A DNA stretch of 64,000 bases from Streptomyces sp. A0958 (GTDB lineage: Bacteria > Actinomycetota > Actinomycetes > Streptomycetales > Streptomycetaceae): assembly GCF_004795035.1 (NCBI RefSeq), contig NZ_SSBK01000036.1, positions 1 through 64,000 on the forward strand, given 5' to 3'. Shown one piece after another: positions 43,667 through 52,391 of the stretch. The stretch's first letter is position 1. Each line of letters opens with the position of its first letter. Made by a program: the position numbers and the translations under genes. A model generated the notes under the pieces. That model was not told the origin of the DNA. It worked only from the letters and a program-made list of their open reading frames with translations, and ran no database searches.

Positions 43667-44901
43667 GCCGGCTGCTCCTTGCCCGTTGCGGAAGAGGATT
43701 CCAGGATCTGACGGGCCCGTTCCGGGGTGACCGTGCGGTACGCCGCCGCGACCCGGGCCAGCCAGGCGACCTCACCGTCCTGGTCGGTGGCGTGCTGGGT
43801 TCCGACGGCCGCCGCGTCGCCCGCGCTCGCCCCGGCGTCCCGGGCGAGGAGGGCCGCCCTGATCCAGTACGCGTCGGCGAGCGGCCCGGCCCCGGCCGCC
43901 TCCTCCGCGGCGGGGAACAGGGCGTCGGGCACGTAGTGGCGCAGCTTCTCCACCGCGTCCGCGATGTCCGCGGCCCAGCGGTCGACGCGCAGGTCGGCCG
44001 GGGTGTCGAAGCGGGTCAGCTCGCGCAGCAGCGGGGCCGGGGGCTCGAAGGGCTGGTCGGGGAAGGCCGTCATCAGCTCGTACCAGAGGCCGTGCAGCCG
44101 CACCTGCGCCCGCCAGAGCTTGGCGCGGCGGCGGACGTTGCTCAGGGCGGGGACGGAGGCGCCGACCGCGAAGAAGGCGAACAGGACGATTTGTGCGGCC
44201 TCGGTGATCTCGTCGAAGTCCAGCGCGAAGGACTCGCTCGGCCGGTCGATGACGCTGACCCAGAGGAACAGCGTCCGGCTGACGGTGTAGCCGACGCCGA
44301 TGAACATCGCGAACGTCATCATCCCGAGCCCCACCCGCAGATGACGCGTCCCGGCGCTCGCGGTGGCCAGCGCCCACTGGTACGCGCATACGGCGGAGGC
44401 CGCGCCGAGGTAGAGGTAGAACACGCTCATGTACAGCGTCGCGCCCCACTGCCCGGCGTGGTCGGCCACGAAGCGGTCCGAGGGGACGGAACGGTCGACG
44501 ACGGTGAAGAACAGCACGGTCAGCAGCGCGAGGGTGGCGACGGACGCCTTGGCCGCCACCTGCTGGATGAGCCGTGCGAACCGTACGTGCCGGGGGATGT
44601 CTCCCTCGTCGGCGTACTGGCCGTAGATGGCCACGATGTAGCTGAGAATGGCCAGAATCGCGATGGTCGCCGTGTAGTGCTTGATGAGGACGGAGAGGTC
44701 GGTGACCGGGCTGTCGTTGAGCCCGACGCGCACGATCCGGGTCTTGGTCCACAGCGCGACGGCGAATCCCGCGTAACAGCCCCACAGGGCCCGGCGCCGC
44801 CGGTCCTCCTCGTCGCCCCACAGGGCGGCCGGCATGCGCCACAGGGCGACGGCTGTCATCAGGCCCGCTATCAGGTAGCCGGCGAGGTCGAGCGGGGTCA
44901 C
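43663..44901 (-). CDS. Multi-pass membrane protein (MAB_1171c type)
   Basis: The 412-residue protein has about seven membrane segments in the first 265 residues and a cytosolic helical tail (about 275-412). It matches proteins named after Mycobacterium abscessus MAB_1171c, called putative transporters without direct evidence. The GTG at 44901 has GAGGA eight bases upstream. It lies 49 bases after a metallopeptidase gene and overlaps the PAP2-like gene, so it probably acts with both. I infer a membrane-bound target or effector for the peptidase-regulator pair. Confidence 0.8.
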   Translation of the reverse strand: MTPLDLAGYLIAGLMTAVALWRMPAALWGDEEDRRRRALWGCYAGFAVALWTKTRIVRVGLNDSPVTDLSVLIKHYTATIAILAILSYIVAIYGQYADEGDIPRHVRFARLIQQVAAKASVATLALLTVLFFTVVDRSVPSDRFVADHAGQWGATLYMSVFYLYLGAASAVCAYQWALATASAGTRHLRVGLGMMTFAMFIGVGYTVSRTLFLWVSVIDRPSESFALDFDEITEAAQIVLFAFFAVGASVPALSNVRRRAKLWRAQVRLHGLWYELMTAFPDQPFEPPAPLLRELTRFDTPADLRVDRWAADIADAVEKLRHYVPDALFPAAEEAAGAGPLADAYWIRAALLARDAGASAGDAAAVGTQHATDQDGEVAWLARVAAAYRTVTPERARQILESSSATGKEQPA

Positions 44902-44950
44902 GGCAGAAGTCCTCGGGGATGGGGGGACGCAGGGTCGGGCGGTACGGGCG

Positions 44951-45511
44951 CTACGTACGGCGGAACAGTCCCCCGCGGCGATGCGCGACCGGGCGCGAGA
45001 GCGAGTTGGCGAGCCGCCCCACCATGTCATCGCTCGTCACGTCGCGGGCCATCCGGGGGATGAGCGAAGCACCGAATTCGGCCATGCGTTCGTCGTGGGT
45101 GTCGTACTGCGCGCGCGCCTGTACGGCGTCCGGGGTCAGCGTCCCGCCGGGGCCGACGACCCGCGCGATCAGGGAGGTGTCGAAGACGGGCAGCAGCCGC
45201 TGGAGCTGTTCCGCGTCCAGCGAGGTGCCGTGGTCGAACCACTCGTGGCACAGCTCGTGCAGGATGACGTGCTGGGTCTGGTACTCGGTGGGGCGCCGGC
45301 GGTAGAGCACGAAGCTGGTCCCGCCGGTCTTCAGCCGCAGCCCGCAGGCGGCGTTGACGCGGGCCAGCCGGTCGGGCATCGCGTGCAGCACGATGGTGCG
45401 GCCGCGGGCCGCCTCCATGTTCGCCACCAGGCCGGGTATGGAGAACGGCGAGGGCAGCGGAAGCTCCGCGAGGCCTTCCTCGCACTCCCGGCGCAACTTC
45501 CGCATGGACAT
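44951..45511 (-). CDS. ImmA/IrrE-type metallopeptidase
   Basis: The 186-residue protein carries the zinc-binding pattern HELCH (VILHELCHEWFDHG) of ImmA/IrrE (DUF955) proteases. Such proteases cleave an XRE-type repressor encoded next to them, as ImmA does ImmR and IrrE/PprI does DdrO. The length is normal. It lies three bases downstream of the XRE gene on the same strand, exactly the paired layout of those systems. The start MSMRKLRREC was kept; two ATGs are close together. Confidence 0.88.
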   Translation of the reverse strand: MSMRKLRRECEEGLAELPLPSPFSIPGLVANMEAARGRTIVLHAMPDRLARVNAACGLRLKTGGTSFVLYRRRPTEYQTQHVILHELCHEWFDHGTSLDAEQLQRLLPVFDTSLIARVVGPGGTLTPDAVQARAQYDTHDERMAEFGASLIPRMARDVTSDDMVGRLANSLSRPVAHRRGGLFRRT

Positions 45512-45514
45512 GGG

Positions 45515-45961
45515 TCAGCCCCGCTGTCCGCCGTCGGCCGTGGGCTCGCGGTCCTCGGCGTCCCGGAGCAGGGCCAGCGCGAACCGCAGCAGCTCCGGCG
45601 GGAGCCCGTCCTCGTCGAGCCCGCGTCCGGCCAGCCCGCTGATCTCGCCGGTCCGCCGCTTGGCCAGGAACTGAAGCCCGGCCACGACGTCGTCCACGAC
45701 CTCGGACTCCTCCTTGAAGAAGCGCCAGTCCACGCCGAAGCCCAGCCCGAGCGCCTTCAGGATCTCCTCGGACGGCTGGGTGACCTTGCCGGCCAGGATG
45801 TTGGAGAAGTAGCTGTGGGAGAGGGAGCCGCCCCGCTCCTTGACCAGGTCGGCGAAGACCCGTCCCGAGATCTTGCGGCCGGGGAAGGTCTTCTCGACCA
45901 TGTACTCGACCTTCTGGCGCAGCGTCCGCAGCTCCGGCGCGCGCTCCTCGCCGTTGTCCAT
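45515..45961 (-). CDS. XRE-type helix-turn-helix regulator
   Basis: The 148-residue protein has an N-terminal XRE-like helix-turn-helix (about residues 20-75, FADLVKERGGSLSHSYFSNI then LAGKVTQPSEEILKAL). An acidic C-terminal half follows and could be the site cut by the metallopeptidase encoded three bases on. The ATG at 45961 has a GGGGG-rich but not ideal upstream region. As first gene of the four-gene operon it probably represses that operon; the roughly 590-base region upstream is non-coding. Confidence 0.85.
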   Translation of the reverse strand: MDNGEERAPELRTLRQKVEYMVEKTFPGRKISGRVFADLVKERGGSLSHSYFSNILAGKVTQPSEEILKALGLGFGVDWRFFKEESEVVDDVVAGLQFLAKRRTGEISGLAGRGLDEDGLPPELLRFALALLRDAEDREPTADGGQRG

Positions 45962-46195
45962 CCGGCCCCCACGTTCACGTCCGCCGCAGGCCCCTGTCCG
46001 GTCCCGGGCGGCGCTCGATTCGGTCAACGGGCTCGTACTGTAACCAACCCCCGCGTCCCGTCCCGGGGGCGGGACACCGGTGGCGGCGCGATGGGGAGCA
46101 TTCTGATCCGGTGTTCGGAGCGGGCTTGCGCAAACACTCTACGTCACTGTTAACTCGAAAAAACATGGGCAGGGGGCCACGAGGGGAGTCCCTTG

Positions 46196-46300
46196 CCCGT
46201 GAAGACACCGGTGCGCGCCCGGCCGCGAGAACGCCGGTGCGCCGCCCGTGAGAACGTCGGTGCGCCGCCCGTGAAGATGCCGGTGCGCCGCCCGTGAAGA
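46196..46300. repeat. 23-bp tandem repeats in a non-coding region
   Basis: Five units of the CCCGTGAAGATGCCGGTGCG type start at 46196, 46218, 46245, 46268 and 46291, the second four bases longer. The whole stretch 45962-46551 has no supported gene; it holds these repeats, a hairpin and the operon promoter. Confidence 0.82.
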
Positions 46301-46378
46301 CGCCCGCCGGGTGCGTCGCGCGCGGGTCGCGTGCGCACTGCCGTGGTGAGCGCAAAGCCGTGGTGACCACAAAGGGGT

Positions 46379-46414
46379 GTAGCCCTTCACGACGGGGGAT
46401 GCGTGAAGGGCTAC
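46379..46414 (-). terminator. Hairpin after the LacI gene
   Basis: GTAGCCCTTCACG (46379-46391) pairs perfectly with CGTGAAGGGCTAC (46402-46414), a 13-bp stem with a 10-base loop. It lies about 140 bases past the LacI stop and may terminate that message or serve as a binding site. Confidence 0.55.
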
Positions 46415-46551
46415 CCGTCCATTATGGACCCTGCCCCGGCAGTCATCAACTGACCGGCCGGTCAGTGTCCTTGCCGTCCTCGCGCCGGTACGCCGCTCCT
46501 TGCCGGTTCCCAGCAGCCGCCCACCGCCGGGTGCTCCCCCGAGCCCCCTGG

Positions 46552-47604
46552 TCAGCTCGGTCCGGCGTCCTCGCGTGCCTTCGTCGTGCTGCCCCGTTCG
46601 ATGAGCCGGGGCAGCGGCACCCGCACGGTGCGGGCCGGTCCGCCGTCGAGCAGGGCGGTCAGCTCCCGCGCCGCGAGCCGGCCGAACGCGACCGTGTCCC
46701 GGGACAGCGCGGTCAGCCACGGAGCGGTCAGCCGGCACAGCGCGGAGTCCTCCCACGACACGACCGACACATCGTCCGGCACCTGGACGTCCAGGCCCGC
46801 CGCCACGGCCACTCCGGCCGCCGCCATCACGTCGTTGTCGTAGATCAGCGCGGTCGGCGGATCGTCCCGCTCCAGGACCCGGCGGGTCACCGCGGCGCCC
46901 TCGGTGTCGGAGTAGTCCGTGGCCACCGAATGCGCCCCGGTCAGGCCGCGCCGGTCGGCCTCCACGCGCAGGGAGCGGATGCGGCGGTCGGTGTGGGCGA
47001 GCGAGGGCAGGCCGGCGATGTGGACGATGCGTCGGTGCCCCAGCTCGTGCAGCCGGCCCACGATGGCGGCCATCGCGCCCGCGTCGTCGGCTCGGACCTG
47101 GGAGAGGCCCGGGTGGGGGCCGGTGTCCGTGCCGGGCAGGGCGCCGATGACGACGCCGGGCAGGCCCAGTTCGTCGAGGAGGGCGACGCGGGGGTCGTCG
47201 GTGCGCGGGTCCACGACGAGCACGCCGTCGACCCGGTGCTCGGCCCACCAGCGCCGGTAGACGCCGCACTCGGCCGCCACGTCGTCCACCACCTGGAAGA
47301 GCAGCCCGAGGTGACGTTCGGCCAGCACCTCCTGGATGCCGGAGATCAGCTGGAGGAAGAACGAGTCCACGCCCAGATTCGCCGCCGGGCGCGCCACGAC
47401 GAGGCCGACGGTGGCCGAGCCCTCGCCGGACAGGGCGCGGGCGGCGGTGCTCGGGCGCCAGCCCAGCTGTTCGGCGACGCGCCGCACCCGGGCGCGGGTG
47501 ACCTCCGAGACGCCCGGCCGGTCGTTGAGCGCGAACGAGACCGCGCTCTCCGAGACCCCGGCCCGCTGGGCGATGTCCTTCATGGTCGGCCGCTTCGGTG
47601 CCAC
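46552..47604 (-). CDS. LacI-family repressor
   Basis: The 350-residue protein has the LacI helix-turn-helix (MKDIAQRAGVSESAVSFALN) and a periplasmic-binding-like ligand domain (about residues 65-340). It lies upstream of, and divergent from, a sugar ABC importer operon, and two LacI-type palindromes lie in the gap, so it should repress that operon until a mannoside-derived sugar is present. The start is GTG at 47604 with GAGG five bases before it; ATG at 47583 is possible. Confidence 0.93.
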   Translation of the reverse strand: MAPKRPTMKDIAQRAGVSESAVSFALNDRPGVSEVTRARVRRVAEQLGWRPSTAARALSGEGSATVGLVVARPAANLGVDSFFLQLISGIQEVLAERHLGLLFQVVDDVAAECGVYRRWWAEHRVDGVLVVDPRTDDPRVALLDELGLPGVVIGALPGTDTGPHPGLSQVRADDAGAMAAIVGRLHELGHRRIVHIAGLPSLAHTDRRIRSLRVEADRRGLTGAHSVATDYSDTEGAAVTRRVLERDDPPTALIYDNDVMAAAGVAVAAGLDVQVPDDVSVVSWEDSALCRLTAPWLTALSRDTVAFGRLAARELTALLDGGPARTVRVPLPRLIERGSTTKAREDAGPS

Positions 47605-47717
47605 CCGTGCCTCATCTCCTGCGTTCCCTGTGGTGCTGACGGGTCGTCGGGTCCGCTTGCCCCCGGGGCATCGTAAAGCGTCCCCCGCACTTTGGTCGAG
47701 CTAGGTGGGCCGGACAA

Positions 47718-47731
47718 CTAAAGCGCTTGAG
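47718..47731. promoter_or_regulatory. LacI-type operator 1
   Basis: CTAAAGCGCTTGAG is a near-perfect palindrome around the central CG, the typical LacI-family operator form. It lies between the divergent repressor and importer genes. Confidence 0.7.
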
Positions 47732-47741
47732 CTGACCCCAC

Positions 47742-47755
47742 CTAAAGCGCATTAG
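47742..47755. promoter_or_regulatory. LacI-type operator 2
   Basis: CTAAAGCGCATTAG has the same core as operator 1, 24 bases away centre to centre, so the two sites lie close to the same face of the helix. Confidence 0.65.
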
Positions 47756-47946
47756 TAGTGGCGCGTCAATACGATCTCACACGGCTCTGACCTGCGCTTA
47801 TGTGGTAACCGAAGATTACGTTCCGGTGAATGTATTGACTTTTGGCCCGCGTGCATTGCAGGGTCTGTCGGGCGAACGCGGCCCACCGGGTCAGGGACCC
47901 CGGGCCACCGTCCGCACGCCTGGTCCGAGCAAAGGAGCCGTTCACC

Positions 47947-49233
47947 GTGCGCATCTCCCGCAGGGCAGTCGCCACTGCCGCCGTCCTCGCCACCGTCCTG
48001 CCGTTGAGCGCGTGCGGCGGTGGGTCCGGCTCGGACTCGTCCGACGCCTCCGGCAAGGTCGAAGGGAAGATCACCTTCCAGACCTGGAACCTCCAGGCGA
48101 ACTTCAAGGACTACTTCACCGGCGTGATCGCGGACTTCGAGAAGAAGTACCCGGGCGCCGAGGTCAAGTGGGTCGACCGCCCCGGCGAGGGCTACGCGGA
48201 CAAGATCAGCGCGGACGCGGCCGGCGGCACCCTGCCCGACGTCGTCAACGTCTCGCCCGACCTGGTGGCCCCGCTGGCCAAGGCGGGCATCGCGCTCGAC
48301 CTCGACAAGGCGGCGCCGCAGTACCGCAAGGAGTACCTGGACGGCGCCTGGAAGAGCCACCAGATTCCGGGCACGCAGGGCACGTACGCCTTCCCCTGGT
48401 ACCTCAACACCGGCCCGATGTTCTACAACAAGCGCCTGTTCAAGGACGCCGGGCTCGACCCGCAGAAGCCGCCGGCCACGTACGACGAGGTCTTCGCGGA
48501 CGGTCTGAAGCTGGCCGAGAAGAGTCACGGCAAGGTCGCCACCCTCGCCAACGTCCCCACCATCGAGGACTTCGGCCGCTACGGCGGGCAGCTGATGAAC
48601 AAGGAGGGCACCGGCTTCACCTTCAACGACGCCAAGGGTGTCGAACTCCTCACGCACTACAAGGAGCTGTACGACGCCAAGGCGCTCGACTCGCAGGCGC
48701 TGACCGCGACCCCCGAGTCGTCCGGCCACAAGTTCCTCACCGAGTCCGTGGCGATGAACCCCGGCAGCGCGCTGGACCTGGCCAACTTCAAGAAGCAGGC
48801 CCCGAGCCTCTACAAGAACATCGGGATCACCGACCAGGTCAGCAGCACCGGCAAGGCCAACATGTACGTCATGGGCGTCATGGTGAACGCGCAGACCAAG
48901 CGCAAGCCCGCCGCCGTGGCCTTCGCCCACTACGTGACCGACGCGACCCGGCAGATGGAGTTCGCCAAGCAGGTCGCCATCTTCCCGAGCACCGAGGGCT
49001 CGCTGGACGACCCGTACTTCACCAAGGAGGACGGCACGGACGAGACCCGGGTCCGGGTCGCCGCCGCCAAGTCCCTGAAGACGGCGGTCAACTACACGCC
49101 GGTGCTGTTCAGCGAGCAGATGAAGACCGAGCTGCGCAACCAGATCGCCAAGGCCCTGCAAGGAAAGCAGAGCCCCAAGGAAGCTCTTGACAACGCTGTC
49201 AAGGCCTGTGACCGGCTGCTGCAGCAGAGCTGA
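47947..49233 (+). CDS. Sugar ABC transporter substrate-binding lipoprotein
   Basis: The 428-residue protein has a lipoprotein signal peptide (RISRRAVATAAVLATVLPL then the lipobox LSAC). A CUT1-type binding protein fold follows (family 1 features such as ITFQTWNLQANF and FPWYLNTGPMFYNKRLF). It captures an oligosaccharide outside the cell, here presumably a mannoside given the GH38 gene. The GTG at 47947 has AAAGGAG ten bases upstream. It begins a five-gene operon controlled by the adjacent LacI repressor. Confidence 0.95.
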   Translation: MRISRRAVATAAVLATVLPLSACGGGSGSDSSDASGKVEGKITFQTWNLQANFKDYFTGVIADFEKKYPGAEVKWVDRPGEGYADKISADAAGGTLPDVVNVSPDLVAPLAKAGIALDLDKAAPQYRKEYLDGAWKSHQIPGTQGTYAFPWYLNTGPMFYNKRLFKDAGLDPQKPPATYDEVFADGLKLAEKSHGKVATLANVPTIEDFGRYGGQLMNKEGTGFTFNDAKGVELLTHYKELYDAKALDSQALTATPESSGHKFLTESVAMNPGSALDLANFKKQAPSLYKNIGITDQVSSTGKANMYVMGVMVNAQTKRKPAAVAFAHYVTDATRQMEFAKQVAIFPSTEGSLDDPYFTKEDGTDETRVRVAAAKSLKTAVNYTPVLFSEQMKTELRNQIAKALQGKQSPKEALDNAVKACDRLLQQS

Positions 49234-49241
49234 GCCCCCTC

Positions 49242-50180
49242 GTGAACTCCCCCACCCCCAACGGCACGGCGACCCGGAGCACCCGCTCCGGCCGCCGGCC
49301 CGGCGGCCGGATCAGCCGCCATCTGCCCCTCAGCCCCTGGCTGTTCGCCGCCCCCGGCCTGATCGTGGTCGGCGCCTTCAGCCTCTTCCCGTTCTTCAGC
49401 ACGCTGGTCAACTCCTTCACCGACCGGCGCACCCTGGTCCCGGGCTCGTACGTCGGCCTGGCGAACTTCCGCGAGCTGCTGCACGACGAGATGTTCTGGA
49501 CCGGCCTGCGCAACAGCGTGCTGTACGTGCTCGGCGTCGTCCCCGCGCTCGTCATCCTGCCGCTGCTGCTGGCGATGCTCGTCCAGCGCCACATCCCCGG
49601 CATCTCGTTCTTCCGCTCGGCCTTCTACACCCCGGTCGTCGCCTCCATCGTGGTCGTCGGCCTCATCTGGGTCTGGATGCTGGACGACCGCGGACTGATC
49701 AACTCGCTCCTGGAGGCCGTCGGCATCGGCAAGGTCGGCTTCCTGAGCGACCAGTGGCTGCTGCTGGGCAGCGCGATGACGGTCACGGTCTGGAAGGGCC
49801 TCGGCTACTACATGATCATCTACCTGGCCGCCCTCGCGAACGTGCCGAGGGAGTTGCACGAGGCCGCGTCCGTGGACGGCGCCGGAGTCGTACGCCGCTT
49901 CTTCACGGTCACCGTGCCCGCCATCCGCTCCACGATGGTGCTGGTCGCGGCCCTGTCCTCGGTCTCCGCCTTCAAGGTGTTCTCCGAGGTCTACCTGATG
50001 GCCGGCCCCTCCGGCGGACCGGCCGGCGAGGACACCACCCTGGTGATGCTCGTCCAGCGGGTCGGCACCGGGCTGAGCGGGCGGGTGGGCTACGCCTCCG
50101 CCATCTCGGTCGTCATCTTCGTCGTCACCGTCGGCCTGATGCTCCTGGTGCTGCGCGCCGACCGCAAGGAGGACGCGTGA
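49242..50180 (+). CDS. Sugar ABC transporter permease (MalF-like)
   Basis: The 312-residue protein has six membrane segments and the EAA loop ELHEAASVDGAGVVRRFF, through which the ATPase is contacted. It forms the importer channel with the next gene's product. It starts (GTG) eight bases after the binding protein stop. No ATPase gene is present in the operon; Streptomyces sugar importers often share the MsiK ATPase encoded elsewhere. Confidence 0.95.
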   Translation: MNSPTPNGTATRSTRSGRRPGGRISRHLPLSPWLFAAPGLIVVGAFSLFPFFSTLVNSFTDRRTLVPGSYVGLANFRELLHDEMFWTGLRNSVLYVLGVVPALVILPLLLAMLVQRHIPGISFFRSAFYTPVVASIVVVGLIWVWMLDDRGLINSLLEAVGIGKVGFLSDQWLLLGSAMTVTVWKGLGYYMIIYLAALANVPRELHEAASVDGAGVVRRFFTVTVPAIRSTMVLVAALSSVSAFKVFSEVYLMAGPSGGPAGEDTTLVMLVQRVGTGLSGRVGYASAISVVIFVVTVGLMLLVLRADRKEDA

Positions 50181-51037
50181 GCTTCCTGAAGACCACCGAC
50201 GCCGAGGGCCGGCGCGTCCCGGCCTGGCAGCTCGTCCTGCGTTACGTGCTGCTGCTCGCCGTCCTGGCGCTGACCGTCGGGCCCTTCCTGTGGCAGCTGT
50301 CGACCTCGCTGAAGGGCCCGAACGAGGACATCTTCAGCTCGCCGCCGAAGTTCTTCCCCAGCGATCCGACCCTGGACAACTACAGCCGGGTCGCCGACAC
50401 GATCCCGGTCTGGGACTACGCGCTGAACTCCCTCAAGGTCGCCTCCGCCAACGTGGTCACCAACTGCGTCGGCTCGGCGCTGGCCGGGTACGCCCTGGCC
50501 CGGCTGCGCTACCGGGGGCGCAGGGCCGCGACGCTGGCGTTCATCCTCGCCATGCTGGTACCCGTGGAGGGCATCATCATCGCCCAGTTCACCACCATGC
50601 GTGACCTGGGGCTGAACAACACCCTGCTCGGCGTGCTGCTGCCCGGGTCGATCGGCGCGATGAACGTCCTGCTGATGCGCAACGCGTTCCTCAACCTCCC
50701 CGTGGAGATCGAGGAGGCGGCGTTCGTGGACGGGGCCAACGTGTGGCAGCGCTTCCTGCGGATCGCGCTGCCCTCGGTCAAGGGCACCCTCGCCGTCGTC
50801 GCGATCTTCGCTTTCATGGGCTCCTGGGACGACTTCCTGTGGCCGCTGATCGTCCTCAGCGACCCGGAGAACTTCACCCTGACCATCGGCCTGAACTACC
50901 TGCACGGCACCTTCGCCAACGACGAACGGCTCGTCGCGGCGGGCACGATCATCGCCGTGCTCCCGCTCATCGTCCTCTTCGCCGGGTTGCAGCGCTTCTT
51001 CTTCCGGGGCGTCGGCGAAGGCGCCGTCAAGGGCTGA
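50177..51037 (+). CDS. Sugar ABC transporter permease (MalG-like)
   Basis: The 286-residue protein has six membrane segments and the EAA loop EIEEAAFVDGANVWQRFLRI. It pairs with the MalF-like permease. The GTG at 50177 overlaps that gene's TGA, with AAGGAGG just upstream, showing coupled translation. Confidence 0.95.
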   Translation: MSFLKTTDAEGRRVPAWQLVLRYVLLLAVLALTVGPFLWQLSTSLKGPNEDIFSSPPKFFPSDPTLDNYSRVADTIPVWDYALNSLKVASANVVTNCVGSALAGYALARLRYRGRRAATLAFILAMLVPVEGIIIAQFTTMRDLGLNNTLLGVLLPGSIGAMNVLLMRNAFLNLPVEIEEAAFVDGANVWQRFLRIALPSVKGTLAVVAIFAFMGSWDDFLWPLIVLSDPENFTLTIGLNYLHGTFANDERLVAAGTIIAVLPLIVLFAGLQRFFFRGVGEGAVKG

Positions 51038-51083
51038 CCCCCACCGCCCACCCCGCACCACAGAACCAGGACCCCTGTTCCGT

Positions 51084-52337
51084 ATGACCACCTCCCCCTT
51101 GCGTTTCGGCGCCAACTACACGCCCAGCCAGGGCTGGTTCCACCACTGGCTGGACTTCGACCTCGACGCCGTACGCGCCGACCTGGACTCGATCGCCGGC
51201 CTCGGCCTCGACCACATCCGGGTCTTCCCGCTCTGGCCGCTCTTCCAGCCCAACCGCACCCTGATCCGCCCCCGCGCCGTCGAACAGCTCGTCCAGCTCG
51301 CCGACGCCGCCGCCGAACGCGGACTCGACACCTGCGTGGACGGGCTCCAGGGCCATCTGTCGAGCTTCGACTTCCTGCCCGCCTGGACCGGCACCTGGCA
51401 CCGGCGCAACCTCTTCACCGACCCGGACGTGCTCTCCGGGCAGGCCGAGTACCTGCGCACCCTGGCCGCCGCCCTCGCCGACCGGCCGCACTTCATCGGG
51501 ATGACACTCGGCAACGAGATCAACCAGTTCTCCGGCGACCCGCACCCCGACCCCGACCGCATCACACCCGAGCAGGCGGGCGCCTGGCTGACCCGGATGC
51601 TCGACGCCTGCGAGGAGGGGGCACCCGGCAAGCTCCACCTGCACGCCGAGTACGACGCCGCCTGGTACCAGGACGACCACGCCTTCACCCCGGCGCACGC
51701 GGCGCGCAAGGGCGCCGTCACCGCCGTGCACTCCTGGGTCTTCAACGGCACCGCCCAGCGCCACGGCCGTACCGCCACCGCCACCGAGCACCACGCCGCC
51801 TACCTGATCGAGCTGTCCAAGGCCTGGGCGCTCGACCCGCACCGGCCGGTGTGGCTCCAGGAGGTCGGAGCGCCCGCCCCGCTGATCCCCGCCGAGCACG
51901 CCGCCGCGTTCACCGAGGCGACCGTGGCCAACGCCCTGGACTGCGAGGACGTGTGGGGCGTCACCTGGTGGTGCTCCCACGACGTGTCCCGCTCGCTGGC
52001 CGACTTCCCCGAGCTGGAGTACAGCCTCGGGCTGCTGACCAACGACCGCCAGGTCAAGCCGGCCGGCCGGGCCATCGCCCGGATCGTGGAGGAGCAGCGC
52101 GCCCGGACCCGCAGGCCCGCCCCCCGGACCACGGCCCTCGTGGTCGACACCGGTGACGACGCGACCGCGCCCCGCCGCTCCGTCTGCGCCCCCGGCGGCG
52201 CGGTCTTCGAAGCGTTCGCCCGGCTCACCGCGGACGGCGTCCGCCCCACCACCGTCCTCGCGAGCAGGGCATCCGACCCGCAGCACCTCGCCGCGCGGGG
52301 TATCACCGACGTACTGACACCGGAACAGGTCCGCTGA
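51084..52337 (+). CDS. Glycoside hydrolase, GH5-like (TIM-barrel cellulase/mannanase fold)
   Basis: The 417-residue protein has a (beta/alpha)8 barrel with the two catalytic glutamates of clan GH-A: Glu145 in TLGNEIN (acid/base) and Glu260 in WLQEVGAP (nucleophile). No signal peptide is present, so it works on sugars already imported. Between a sugar importer and an alpha-mannosidase, cleavage of a beta-linked mannoside or glucomannan fragment is a fair inference, but the exact family needs alignment. It starts 46 bases after the permease stop. The last 60 residues are outside the barrel and less conserved. Confidence 0.82.
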   Translation: MTTSPLRFGANYTPSQGWFHHWLDFDLDAVRADLDSIAGLGLDHIRVFPLWPLFQPNRTLIRPRAVEQLVQLADAAAERGLDTCVDGLQGHLSSFDFLPAWTGTWHRRNLFTDPDVLSGQAEYLRTLAAALADRPHFIGMTLGNEINQFSGDPHPDPDRITPEQAGAWLTRMLDACEEGAPGKLHLHAEYDAAWYQDDHAFTPAHAARKGAVTAVHSWVFNGTAQRHGRTATATEHHAAYLIELSKAWALDPHRPVWLQEVGAPAPLIPAEHAAAFTEATVANALDCEDVWGVTWWCSHDVSRSLADFPELEYSLGLLTNDRQVKPAGRAIARIVEEQRARTRRPAPRTTALVVDTGDDATAPRRSVCAPGGAVFEAFARLTADGVRPTTVLASRASDPQHLAARGITDVLTPEQVR

Positions 52338-52391
52338 CCCCGTACCCGCACCCCCGGTAACCCCGCCCCCACTCACAACGGAGCCACCCTC

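Noticed and set aside
46196..46300. CRISPR-like array
   Set aside because: Repeats are contiguous and degenerate, without spacers.
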